From the NCBI RefSeq assembly GCF_001634365.1, contig NZ_CP014579.1, forward strand, positions 2,728,001-2,792,000: 64,000 nucleotides of DNA, given 5' to 3'. This DNA is from Paraburkholderia phytofirmans OLGA172. Lineage in GTDB: Bacteria; Pseudomonadota; Gammaproteobacteria; Burkholderiales; Burkholderiaceae. A program made the position numbers and the translations under genes. The notes beneath the pieces were generated by a model. That model worked only from the letters and a program-made list of their open reading frames with translations. It ran no database searches and was not told where the DNA came from. This document shows positions 8,476-17,145 of the stretch, piece by piece; position 1 is the stretch's first letter, and every line of letters starts with the position of its first letter.

Positions 8476-9477
8476 ATGGAACACGAATGCGATACGCTGC
8501 CACATTGGCTGACCGGCTCGCCGCAAGGCGAGGCCAGCCACTTGTCGGCGGCTTACAACTCAGCGGTTGCCGCACAACCGGCTTACCCGGCCGGCACGCG
8601 GCAACCCGAGGAATCAGCCCACGCGGCTGAAGCATCCAGGGCATCCACCCGCACCGCATCAGGCATGGTGCCCACAGGTTTTCTCACGCTCTTCACCGAG
8701 GAGGAGATTGGCACGCCCTCGCCCATCGCGCGGCGGGCCGCACCGATAATCAGTCCGCTGGTGCGATTTGGCAGCGCGCAGGACCGCATGGAATTCGTGC
8801 GGCGGCGCATCAGGCAACTCGGCTTCGACTCGTTCAGCTATACAGCCACGCGCACCACCGCGCATCACAAGACGATGTTCGTGCTGACCAGCTACGAGTC
8901 GCAGGCATGGCTCACGCGCTATTTCCGCGAGCGTTATTTCGAGCTGGATCCGCGCATCGCGCTGGCGTCGCCGACCGGCATGCCGTTCCTCTGGAACACC
9001 GCCGACATGCGCGCCGACCTGCCGCGCGCGCAGATGCGCAGCGAAAGGCTCGGCGGCCTGATCGACATGCTGGAGGCCACCGGCCGCAAAAGCGGGATTC
9101 TCACGCAAATGCCGCTGCCCGAGCCGGAACTGAGCGCGAGCCTGTGCTTCAACTCGGAGATCGGCAACCCGCGCTGGATGACAGAGTCGATCGTGGCCGA
9201 AACGCTGATGTTCGCGCATACGATCCACGAATTCATCTGGACGCACGCGAAGAGCGTGATCGGGATTGCGCCCGCGCAGCAGCAGCGCGTCACGCTGAGC
9301 GACTTGCAGCATGCGGTGCTGAAGGCGGTTGTGCAGGGACAGCGCGACAAGGAAATCGCCTACTTCCTCGGGCTGTCGCCGCATAACGTCGACTACCACT
9401 TGCGGCGCCTGCGGCAGTTGTTCAACGTGCGCAATCGCGTGCAGCTGATCAATGTGGCGCAGGGCTATGTGACGTAG
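8476..9477 (+). CDS. LuxR-family regulator with autoinducer-binding domain (LuxR solo)
   Basis: A 333-residue transcription factor; ATG at 8476 is preferred over an upstream TTG. About 95 disordered N-terminal residues precede an autoinducer-binding domain (about 95-250) and a LuxR helix-turn-helix (about 270-330, with RDKEIAYFLGLSPHNVDYHL). Residues equivalent to the invariant acyl-homoserine-lactone contacts are present: Trp and Tyr in AWLTRYF, Asp-Pro in FELDPR, and Trp in MPFLW. That suggests real signal binding rather than an unrelated ligand. No luxI synthase lies in the window, making this a solo that may listen to signals made elsewhere in the genome or by neighbours. Target genes are unknown. 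Confidence 0.88.
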   Translation: MEHECDTLPHWLTGSPQGEASHLSAAYNSAVAAQPAYPAGTRQPEESAHAAEASRASTRTASGMVPTGFLTLFTEEEIGTPSPIARRAAPIISPLVRFGSAQDRMEFVRRRIRQLGFDSFSYTATRTTAHHKTMFVLTSYESQAWLTRYFRERYFELDPRIALASPTGMPFLWNTADMRADLPRAQMRSERLGGLIDMLEATGRKSGILTQMPLPEPELSASLCFNSEIGNPRWMTESIVAETLMFAHTIHEFIWTHAKSVIGIAPAQQQRVTLSDLQHAVLKAVVQGQRDKEIAYFLGLSPHNVDYHLRRLRQLFNVRNRVQLINVAQGYVT

Positions 9478-9579
9478 GCGATATAGACGGAGGCGAGCCG
9501 CGGCCGGCGCACGTATCTGGCCGGCTGCGGAGACGCCGCAATTCACGGGGCGCCTGATCGACGCGTTGCACCTGCCCGG

Positions 9580-10341
9580 TTAGCTCTTGAGCCGATACCC
9601 GGTCTTGAAGATCCACGCGACGATCACGAGAAACACCGCCAGAAACAACGTGGTCATCCCGAGGCTGACACCGACATCCACATCGGCGAGGCCATAGAAG
9701 CTCCAGCGAAATCCGCTAACCAGGTAGACGATCGGATTGAACAGCGTCACGATCTTCCAGAACGGCGGCAGCATATTCACCGCATAGAAACTGCCGCCGA
9801 GGAACGTGAGCGGCGTGATGATCAGCAGCGGCACGAGTTGCAATTTCTCGAAGCTATCCGCCCAGATGCCGATAATGAAACCGAGCAGACTGAACGTCAC
9901 CGCGGTGAGCACCAGGAACAGAATCATCCAGAACGGATGCTGCACTTGCAGCGGTACGAACAGCCCGGCGGTAGCCAGAATGATCAAGCCAAGCAGAATC
10001 GATTTGGTGGCCGCCGCGCCCACATAGCTCACGACGATCTCCAGATACGACACCGGGGCCGACAGCAGCTCGTAGATCGTGCCGGTAAAGCGCGGAAAGT
10101 AAATGCCGAATGACGCATTCGATATGCTTTGCGACAACAGCGACAGCATGATCAACCCCGGCACGATGAACGCGCCGTAACTGATGCCGTCCACTTCCTT
10201 GATACGCGAACCGATAGCCGCGCCGAACACGACGAAGTAAAGCGAAGTCGAAATCACCGGCGCGATGATGCTCTGCATCAGCGTGCGCCAGGTGCGTGCC
10301 ATCTCGAACTTATAGATCGCGCGAATTGCGTAGATATTCAT
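9580..10341 (-). CDS. ABC-2 type transporter permease (YadH-like)
   Basis: A 253-residue integral membrane permease with six predicted transmembrane segments and the ABC-2 signature region. It forms an exporter with the ATPase encoded just upstream; the ATPase stop and this start share one base (TAATG), so the two are translationally coupled. Family relatives include YadH and NodJ-like exporters. Substrate is not evident from the sequence. Confidence 0.88.
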   Translation of the reverse strand: MNIYAIRAIYKFEMARTWRTLMQSIIAPVISTSLYFVVFGAAIGSRIKEVDGISYGAFIVPGLIMLSLLSQSISNASFGIYFPRFTGTIYELLSAPVSYLEIVVSYVGAAATKSILLGLIILATAGLFVPLQVQHPFWMILFLVLTAVTFSLLGFIIGIWADSFEKLQLVPLLIITPLTFLGGSFYAVNMLPPFWKIVTLFNPIVYLVSGFRWSFYGLADVDVGVSLGMTTLFLAVFLVIVAWIFKTGYRLKS

Positions 10342-11264
10342 TAATTACCTCGGAGCAAACTGACGAAGATGTCTTCGAGCGAACTTTGTGTCGTATGCAG
10401 ATCCTTGAAGCGGATACCGGCGTCGTCGAGCGCTTTGAGCAGCGCGATGATGTCGGTGCGCCCGCCGTCGCCCTCATACGTGTAGATCAGCTCGTTGCCC
10501 CCCTTGGCGACATCCAGCCCATAACCGGCCAGCACCGGCGGCACCTCCGCGAGCTGACCCTCCAGTTGCAGCGTCAACTGCTTCTTGCCGAGTTTGCGCA
10601 TCAACTCCGTCTTCTCTTCCACTAGCATGATCTCGCCCGCATTGATCACGCCGATGCGGTCGGCCATTTCCTCGGCTTCGTCGATGTAGTGCGTGGTGAG
10701 AATGATCGTCACCCCGCTGGCGGTAAGCGAGCGCACCAGCTTCCACATATCGCGGCGCAACTCGACGTCGACGCCCGCCGTGGGTTCGTCGAGAAACAGC
10801 ACGCGCGGTTCGTGCGAGAGCGCTTTCGCAATCAGTACGCGGCGCTTCATGCCGCCCGACAGCGTAATGATCTTGCTATCGCGTTTTTCCCACAGCGACA
10901 GATCGCGCAAGATCTTTTCGATGTAAGCGGGGTTTTTCGGCTTGCCGAACAGCCCGCGGCTGAACGAGACGGTCGCCCAGACGGTTTCGAACGAGTCGGT
11001 GGTCAGCTCCTGCGGCACGAGACCGATCAGCGAGCGTGCGCCGCGATAGTCCGTCGCGATGTCGCGGCCGTCCACCATCACGCTGCCAACGCTCGCATTG
11101 ACGATGCCGCAGATGATGCTAATAAGGGTGGTTTTGCCCGCGCCGTTGGGCCCAAGCAAGGCGAAGATTTCTCCGCGGTTGATCGCCAGATTGATGTTCT
11201 TGAGTGCATGAAAACCTGTGGCATAGGTTTTCGACAGATTCGTGACTGAAACGATTGGCTGCAT
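10341..11264 (-). CDS. ABC transporter ATP-binding protein (YadG-like)
   Basis: A 307-residue ATPase partner of the downstream ABC-2 permease. ATG at 11264 gives [14 protein letters not shown], the usual family beginning; the frame extends upstream without family sequence. Walker A ([12 protein letters not shown]), the signature LSGGMKRR and Walker B ([12 protein letters not shown]) are all intact, followed by the H-loop in [13 protein letters not shown]-terminal extension of about 80 residues, typical for YadG/NodI/DrrA-type ATPases, ends LRGN. The pair likely exports a lipid-linked or small hydrophobic substrate. Confidence 0.9.
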   Translation of the reverse strand: MQPIVSVTNLSKTYATGFHALKNINLAINRGEIFALLGPNGAGKTTLISIICGIVNASVGSVMVDGRDIATDYRGARSLIGLVPQELTTDSFETVWATVSFSRGLFGKPKNPAYIEKILRDLSLWEKRDSKIITLSGGMKRRVLIAKALSHEPRVLFLDEPTAGVDVELRRDMWKLVRSLTASGVTIILTTHYIDEAEEMADRIGVINAGEIMLVEEKTELMRKLGKKQLTLQLEGQLAEVPPVLAGYGLDVAKGGNELIYTYEGDGGRTDIIALLKALDDAGIRFKDLHTTQSSLEDIFVSLLRGN

Positions 11265-11470
11265 GGATTCGACGATGGCAGACACCGGTGTTTGATTGGA
11301 GGAAGGCGGCGCGAATGTGCGACCGCACCCGCAATGTAATTGAAAGTGAGAAAGCGTGCAGCGCAATCTCGAGATGCGGAGGAAGCCGATACGCTGGCTC
11401 AAGATCCGTCGGCAAGGTCCGTCTGCCTTTCAAGACCGGCCGTGGTTCATGCCAGACAGGCCCGATCCTG

Positions 11471-13150
11471 TCACGGTTCGGCGCACGCGAAACTGCTGGC
11501 GAGATTCACATTGCCCTTCCCGCCATAGCGGGGAAACAGCGGGTAACGGCACAACGGACGCGAGCGTCCGTTGGTCGCGGCCGCGATATCGGTAGCGATC
11601 AAGGTTTCGGGCGATATACCGCGCGTCACCCAATTATCGAGTGCACCCAGCAGATCCACGGATGGGATGAACACCCCGCCGCCATGTTGAAAACCCGGCA
11701 CCATGTAGAGCCGCATGAACGCATCGACCTGGTCGACGCCGAAACGATCGATCAGCGCTTCGTAGTAGGCGATCGTCTGGTTCGGGCTGATGACTTCGTC
11801 CGCGAGGCCTTGCAGCGTGATGAGCTTGCCGCCGCGCGCGATGTAGCGTGCGAGGTCCGGGTTCATCGCGCCGATCGCCTGGGACAGCGCGATGAGCTGC
11901 CCGCGATATTTGCCGGGATGGAGCGGGTCGAACGTGAGCGAGTCGAACCGGGCGTCGCGCGTCACGAAATAGCGAATGTAGCCGTCGCCCTGCGCGAACA
12001 GGTAGCCGTTGGCGAAGAAGCTCGGCACCGGCAAACGCTCGGGTTGATGCGCGAGCCCGAGCATGCCGGTCAGACGCGTCCCCTGAAAGATGTTGTAGCC
12101 GCGATAACCGGTGACATTCCACGCCAGCGGGTAGGGCCAGGTCAGGCCGTCGCGCATCACCAGCAAGGTGGAGAGTTGCGCGTCGGCGAGGCACTCGTCG
12201 TGCGAGGGGGTTCGTCCGGCGCAGCGCAACGAGGCGATGATTTCCGCTTCGTGTTCCCGGCACCCGGCAACGTCGCTGACGATGCCGTCCGCCGCGCCGT
12301 CGAGCCGGTCGCAGACCGCAAGCGTGCGTTGATACACATGCTCGAGCAACAGCGGTGGAATGAAGCCACCAGGCGTCGAATATTCCGCCTGACCAAGCTT
12401 CAAGCCCATCAAACGCACGCCCGAAAAATTGAGCGCGGGCGAATTGGCGATCACGCCGTCGTAGTCGTCGGGATAGCGCTGCATCGCCGTGTAGCCTTCG
12501 CGGCCGCCCGTCGAGCCGCCGGCGAAATACATCCGTTGCGGCGGCCGGCCGTAAGCGCGCGCAATGAGTGCGAGCGCGGCGTCGTGCGTTTTCTTCAGAT
12601 GCGCGTAGCCGAAGTTCGTCACCGCTTCATCGACGAGGCCAAAGATCGCGAGCGACGAATCGCCCACATGCCCCGAGTCGTCGCCGAAAGTCGCATAGCC
12701 TTGCGCGAGCGGCGCACGATCCGGAGAGAACGGCATCACGCCCGTACCGCTCACCACCACGCCGTTGTAGCCCCCGCCGCCGATCTGCAGCGCGCGGCCG
12801 TTCCAGCGGCGCGGCAGATTCAGGTCGAAACGGATATCGGGTGTGCTGGCTGTGAGCGCTTTGATGCGGCCAGTGATACGGCAATATTCGCCGCCTTGCT
12901 GATTGCCCGGCGCGGTGGCCGCCACCATCGCCGCGCTTTCGATCTGCACGCCGGCCGTGGGCAAAGCGATCAACTCAGGGGGCAACACCGCGCCCGCGAA
13001 TTCCGCGCAATGCATGGCGAGCGACGCTTCATTGGGTGCGGCGAATGCCCCTGAGGCGTTCAGCCATAGCATCGCACCGGCGAGCGTCATGACCGTGCGC
13101 GACCCTCGCGTCAGATTCACATGGCGCGTACGGCGCGCACGCGCCCTCAT
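11471..13150 (-). CDS. tannase/feruloyl esterase family protein
   Basis: A 559-residue secreted alpha/beta hydrolase. A signal peptide ending around ASGAFAA precedes the mature chain. The nucleophile motif GGSTGGREG carries Ser213; the acid is probably the Asp in LQGLADEVISP and the base the His in FQHGGG near the C-terminus, matching the tannase family. Expected substrates are esters of plant phenolics such as feruloyl or galloyl esters. The start overlaps the end of the OpgC-domain gene by four bases (ATGA), so both are in one transcript; why an esterase is coupled to an OpgC-like protein is unclear. Confidence 0.85.
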   Translation of the reverse strand: MRARARRTRHVNLTRGSRTVMTLAGAMLWLNASGAFAAPNEASLAMHCAEFAGAVLPPELIALPTAGVQIESAAMVAATAPGNQQGGEYCRITGRIKALTASTPDIRFDLNLPRRWNGRALQIGGGGYNGVVVSGTGVMPFSPDRAPLAQGYATFGDDSGHVGDSSLAIFGLVDEAVTNFGYAHLKKTHDAALALIARAYGRPPQRMYFAGGSTGGREGYTAMQRYPDDYDGVIANSPALNFSGVRLMGLKLGQAEYSTPGGFIPPLLLEHVYQRTLAVCDRLDGAADGIVSDVAGCREHEAEIIASLRCAGRTPSHDECLADAQLSTLLVMRDGLTWPYPLAWNVTGYRGYNIFQGTRLTGMLGLAHQPERLPVPSFFANGYLFAQGDGYIRYFVTRDARFDSLTFDPLHPGKYRGQLIALSQAIGAMNPDLARYIARGGKLITLQGLADEVISPNQTIAYYEALIDRFGVDQVDAFMRLYMVPGFQHGGGVFIPSVDLLGALDNWVTRGISPETLIATDIAAATNGRSRPLCRYPLFPRYGGKGNVNLASSFACAEP

Positions 13151-14253
13151 CCGTAACCCGCGCTATTGGCAGCCGTGCGCGACTGCTGCCCTTTCCAGTC
13201 GTTCCAGCCGCGCGCGATCATCAATACCGCGCCGATGGCGACCAGATCGCCGCCGAGTCCGATCAGCGTGCCGCGAAAACCGTGGAACGTATGCGGCGTC
13301 GCCGTATCGACGATCAATGACACCAACGTTCCGGCGACAAAGCACACAAGCCCGGTACGGCCGACCGTCACCACCGCCGGCAACCGCTGTGCGAGCCACG
13401 CGATGCTGCCCACGCGCACGAACTGCGCGGCGAGCCAGGCGATGACGACAAAGTTGATCACGCGCTCCACGGAAAGGTTCTGTTTAAGCACACCGGGCAG
13501 CGGCTGCGTCAGCACAAAGAGTTTGACAATGGCGAACGCCAGCACCGCGACTACCGCGGCGCGCGTGAACCAGTGCGCCGTGCGGGTGGCGTGAAAGCGC
13601 TCGCTGATGGGTTGCACCCGGCACAGAACGCCGAGCACGAACATCAGTTGCCATGCAAACGGATTAAAAGCCCAGTCGGCCATGTCGTCAATGCTGAATA
13701 GCGCGGCCAGCGGCCGGGCGAGCGACCAGACCGTCGCGCTCGCGCCCAGCGCCGCGAGCGGGGAACGGCGCGCCAGCGGCACCACGAACGGTACGCACAG
13801 CGCAAAGATCACGTACATGGGCAGCACGCTCGACAGATACGGCTGGCGCCGCAGCACCGCAATATCGAACGCCTCGCGCAACGGCTGCACCGCGAACGGC
13901 TGCCAGCCGGTGAGGTCGACCATCGGCTGGTTCAGATGCAATTGCGCGAGAACGGCGCCGGACAGCAGTGTTAATACGGCCGTCAATAGATAGGCGCGAT
14001 AGATCTCCCAGCAGCGCCTGATGAAGCGCATCGCCGCCGCACTCTCGCCGCGGCCCGCGAGTACTGCCGTATACGCTGCCGCCGACGCATAGCCGCCGAG
14101 GAACACGAACACTTCGGCCGAGTCGCACAAGGCATAGGTGTGCAACATCAGATGCGAGAGCGTGCTACCGGGAATGTGGTCCAACACGATGACGATCAAC
14201 ACGACGCCGCGGAAAAAATCCACTTCAATCGAGCGTCCGCGACGGGTGTCCAT
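13147..14253 (-). CDS. OpgC-domain integral membrane protein (acyltransferase-like)
   Basis: A 368-residue membrane protein beginning MDTRRGRSIEVDFFRG, with about ten hydrophobic segments. The opening EVDFFRG...LDHIPGS and FVFLGGYASA motifs are characteristic of the OpgC family, whose founder succinylates periplasmic glucans. Its true substrate here is unknown; no opgGH genes are nearby. It overlaps the downstream esterase gene by four bases. Confidence 0.82.
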   Translation of the reverse strand: MDTRRGRSIEVDFFRGVVLIVIVLDHIPGSTLSHLMLHTYALCDSAEVFVFLGGYASAAAYTAVLAGRGESAAAMRFIRRCWEIYRAYLLTAVLTLLSGAVLAQLHLNQPMVDLTGWQPFAVQPLREAFDIAVLRRQPYLSSVLPMYVIFALCVPFVVPLARRSPLAALGASATVWSLARPLAALFSIDDMADWAFNPFAWQLMFVLGVLCRVQPISERFHATRTAHWFTRAAVVAVLAFAIVKLFVLTQPLPGVLKQNLSVERVINFVVIAWLAAQFVRVGSIAWLAQRLPAVVTVGRTGLVCFVAGTLVSLIVDTATPHTFHGFRGTLIGLGGDLVAIGAVLMIARGWNDWKGQQSRTAANSAGYG

Positions 14254-14540
14254 TCAGGTTCTCGCAAGATGGCGCATGCGTGTAATGCGCCGAGAAAAGC
14301 GGTTATACACCGGTGTTCCCAGTAGGAACTCCATAACAATAAAACTTTCCCACCGATGCCGCGCACCACGCCGACGCGTGCTGACAACCTCCCTTTAAGT
14401 GTGGGCGAAGTGGCAGCAATCTGAAATTCGGATGTCGGCGTGAAGTAATACTGCGTCGTCACGGCTTGGGTTGACGGGAAGTCTTGCGGCAAGTTTTGCG
14501 GCTTTTATTGCGTCCAGCGTGAGCATAATCGGTAAAGGCC

Positions 14541-14582
14541 ACGGAAAAAAATCACCCATGTCGGTGCGCGATTTTTTTCGCT
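14541..14582. other. A-tract/T-tract flanked hairpin in a divergent promoter region
   Basis: AAAAAAATCACC, a short loop and GGTG...GATTTTTTT form a stem bounded by A and T runs, which looks like a bidirectional terminator. It lies between the divergently transcribed OpgC-domain gene (starts 14253) and acyltransferase gene (starts 14632), about 50 bases ahead of the latter, so it could act as a leader attenuator or stop read-through. The rest of 14254-14631 shows no gene. Confidence 0.35.
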
Positions 14583-14631
14583 TTTTTTCATCGTAGGATG
14601 GGTTCCCGCACGCCCGTTGGAAGACATACAC

Positions 14632-15816
14632 ATGAACAACAGGATTGCCGGCTTCGACGGATTGCGCGCGATTGCAGTCCTGATGGTCTTTTTTCAGCAC
14701 CGGCTATTCGGTGACGTTGGCGAAATCGGCCACCTCGGCGTATGGATCTTCTTCGCGCTGAGCGGCTTTCTGATCATCGGCATTCTGTCCGCGCAACGCA
14801 CGCGCATCGAAACAAACGGCAGCCGGTTCGGCGCTGAACTGAAGCGCTTCCTGTTTCGCCGTACGCTACGCATATTTCCGGTCTACTACCTGATGCTGGT
14901 GGTGATGTGCGTGCTGATGGCGCTCGGGATGGCGAGCCCTGAGTTAGCGAGCGGCATGCCGTTTCATTTCGCTTATCTGTCGAACGTCTGGATCGGCTCC
15001 GTGCTGCATTACTGGCCGGGGTGTTACTCGCATCTCTGGAGTCTCGCGATCGAGGAGCAGTTCTATCTCGTCTTTGCGCCGTTCTTGCTGCTGGTTGCGG
15101 CGCGACGGCATCGCGCGGTGTGCCTCGCGATTGTCGCGGTTGGTCTGGTTTCTCTGCTGGCGATGCGGGCCGCACAGTGGCAGGAAATCACCATCTACAC
15201 GCATCCGCTGACCAACTTCTGGTTGCTGGCGCTGGGCGGGATTGGCGGCTTGATGATCGCCGGGAAAGAAAGCCGTTTACGCGTCATGCTCGGACATGGC
15301 ATGACGCTGTTCGTGTTGAGTGTTTGCCTTGTGGGGTTTTGTGCGACCGAGCCAAGGTGGAGTCAGTTAGACAGTTCGCTTGCGTTCACGATGGTCAGCG
15401 CGTTGTATGGCGTCTCTATCGCGGCGCTTGTGTGTTCGATTGCGTGCTGCCGTAACGCGGCAGTGATCGGTCTGCTTGAAACCGGCTGGCTGGTGAACTT
15501 CGGGCGCATCAGCTACGGCTTTTATCTCTATCACAATCTGATTCCGGACCTGACCCGCAACCACCACGCCATGGCGTTCTTCGGGGGCACCGTACCGATC
15601 TGGGCGCACGTCGCCGGGATTGTCGCGTCGTTCCTGATTTCGCTGACGATGGCCGTGCTCTCCTGGCGGCTGATCGAAGCGCCGATTCTTCGCTTGAAGA
15701 CACAGCGCGCACAGCCGCGCACCACGGCTCCTATGGCGACGCAAACACCGGCCACGTTTGTCGCTCGCAACGGGCGCGCATTGAGGGATGAAGGCGCGGC
15801 TTCAGATGCCGCTTAA
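14632..15816 (+). CDS. acyltransferase 3 family membrane protein (OafA/YrhL-like)
   Basis: A 394-residue membrane O-acyltransferase. ATG at 14632 has GGAAG nine bases upstream and gives MNNRIAGFDGLRAIAVLMV, the family hallmark. The catalytic-type His lies in the FFQH segment of helix 1, and the conserved SLAIEEQFYL motif is present near residue 140. Ten or so transmembrane segments follow. Such enzymes acetylate lipopolysaccharide, exopolysaccharide or other surface glycans; the acceptor cannot be told here. Confidence 0.88.
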   Translation: MNNRIAGFDGLRAIAVLMVFFQHRLFGDVGEIGHLGVWIFFALSGFLIIGILSAQRTRIETNGSRFGAELKRFLFRRTLRIFPVYYLMLVVMCVLMALGMASPELASGMPFHFAYLSNVWIGSVLHYWPGCYSHLWSLAIEEQFYLVFAPFLLLVAARRHRAVCLAIVAVGLVSLLAMRAAQWQEITIYTHPLTNFWLLALGGIGGLMIAGKESRLRVMLGHGMTLFVLSVCLVGFCATEPRWSQLDSSLAFTMVSALYGVSIAALVCSIACCRNAAVIGLLETGWLVNFGRISYGFYLYHNLIPDLTRNHHAMAFFGGTVPIWAHVAGIVASFLISLTMAVLSWRLIEAPILRLKTQRAQPRTTAPMATQTPATFVARNGRALRDEGAASDAA

Positions 15817-16034
15817 AGGCTTCATTACGTTCTTCTTTCCTGCGGTTTGAGTAAGGGCACGGTGTCATGCGGCCTCACTTAGCCGGCTGCTTCGAACCTT
15901 GCGCGACACGCGGGCACAGAAGTGTCCAGGCCCATTGGCGACGCCATTCCCAAGCCGGTCGAGCCGGGCCTCGATCAGCCGCTGCCTCAAAGGGGCGAAA
16001 CGCCACCGCCCGCGAAGCGACATCCCCGCGGTTA

Positions 16035-16066
16035 CGGCGGCGCCAGAATAGCGGCATCCGCCGCCG
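16035..16066 (-). terminator. GC-rich hairpin after the secreted-protein gene
   Basis: CGGCGG...CCGCCG arms immediately past the stop codon of the small secreted protein on the minus strand. No T tract follows, so this is only a possible terminator or 3' stabiliser. Confidence 0.3.
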
Positions 16067-16067
16067 A

Positions 16068-16619
16068 TTAACGGAATCCGAAAGCCTCCACCTTGCGCCC
16101 CTCGAGACTGACCTCGACCGCCTCAGCGCAAGGCGCCTGGCAGGGCGTGTTGTCGATCGTGGGCGCGGCGCCTGGGAGGGTCTCGGTGATGATAATGGCT
16201 TTGATCAATCTGGCATCATCGGTCACGACCATCTCCAGAAGGAGCGTCACGCCGCTGTCATACTGGATCGTCATCGTACCGGTGCAATTCGAATTGACCG
16301 TGTAGTAGCCGCTCTGATTTCCGGTGAAATCAGTCTGACCGCCCTTGGGTGCGCCGCCGACGGTACCGGTGTCGATCCGCTTGAAGTGGCCGGACCCGTT
16401 GAAGATTACGAGCGCAACGTCGTTAAGTAGCTGTTGCGTGACAAACGGATGGACTCCCCCCGTCGAATCCAACAATCCAATCAGTTTCCCTTGCGCGCTG
16501 AAGCCGTACGCGCCGTTCAGCGTGGCGAGCGAGCACTTATCGGCGGCCTTTGCCGCGCCACTGAGCGCCAGAAGCGCCACAGCCGTGGCCGACAGAACGC
16601 TTATACGCTTGCTATTCAT
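16068..16619 (-). CDS. small secreted protein of unknown function
   Basis: A 183-residue exported protein. AAAGGAG lies six bases before the ATG at 16619, which decides the start (MNSKRISVLSATAVALLALS). A signal peptide ends near SGAAKAA. The mature part has four cysteines (one early, one mid, two close together near the C-terminus in TPCQAPCAE) and repeated Gly/Thr-rich beta segments (LNGAYGFSAQG, GSGHFKRIDTGT, GYYTVNSNCTGTMTI). This pattern resembles small periplasmic beta-barrel-like proteins that are frequent as uncharacterised genes in Burkholderiales. No function is assigned. Confidence 0.75.
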   Translation of the reverse strand: MNSKRISVLSATAVALLALSGAAKAADKCSLATLNGAYGFSAQGKLIGLLDSTGGVHPFVTQQLLNDVALVIFNGSGHFKRIDTGTVGGAPKGGQTDFTGNQSGYYTVNSNCTGTMTIQYDSGVTLLLEMVVTDDARLIKAIIITETLPGAAPTIDNTPCQAPCAEAVEVSLEGRKVEAFGFR

Positions 16620-16667
16620 GTTCATCTCCTTTCCAAGCAAATCAGACGCCCAACTCAATTCATACAC

Positions 16668-17145
16668 TTCGGCTACCTAACTGAATCGAGTGGACCTTTC
16701 AAAGCGATTTAACAGGCACGCCCGTACCCGGCCGACGCTGTTCGCGCAGCCAGCGATAAAAGGACGAAGCCCCTCAACAGGCTCGCGTCCAGCGGAAATA
16801 CGGCATGGTATCGTCGGCGATTCGAGCAGCGCAGGCGCGCGGTGCCGGGGGGGCCGATAGCGGAAGATAGTGATTGGCGAACTGCTTCACCGGGCAAATG
16901 ATTGATAGCCCGGTGCCGGCGGACGCGTGCGGAGGAATCGCACGGAAATCCGCGCATTGGCTGACTTCGTGAGTCAGCGGCGCATTAAGATTGCACCGCG
17001 AGATTCAGTATAGGCCGCGCATCCGGGAATATCGGACAAAAGCGCGGCGGATTATAACGACGGGGCCGCAGTTTCCCGCTTGTCCAATCGGGGCGGAACA
17101 AGGAAAACCGCCGCCCGTTTTCGCGCTTTCCCGGCGCAATGCGGA
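16668..17145. other. intergenic region, nothing recognised
   Basis: Upstream of the small secreted protein and downstream of the FtsH-like gene. Short frames here lack protein character. No clear hairpin or operator was seen. Confidence 0.4.

Noticed and set aside
11255..13054. Plus-strand open frame of 599 codons
   Set aside because: It lies exactly opposite the tannase-like gene, has Arg/His-rich low-information sequence and no family motif; it is a GC-rich antisense shadow.
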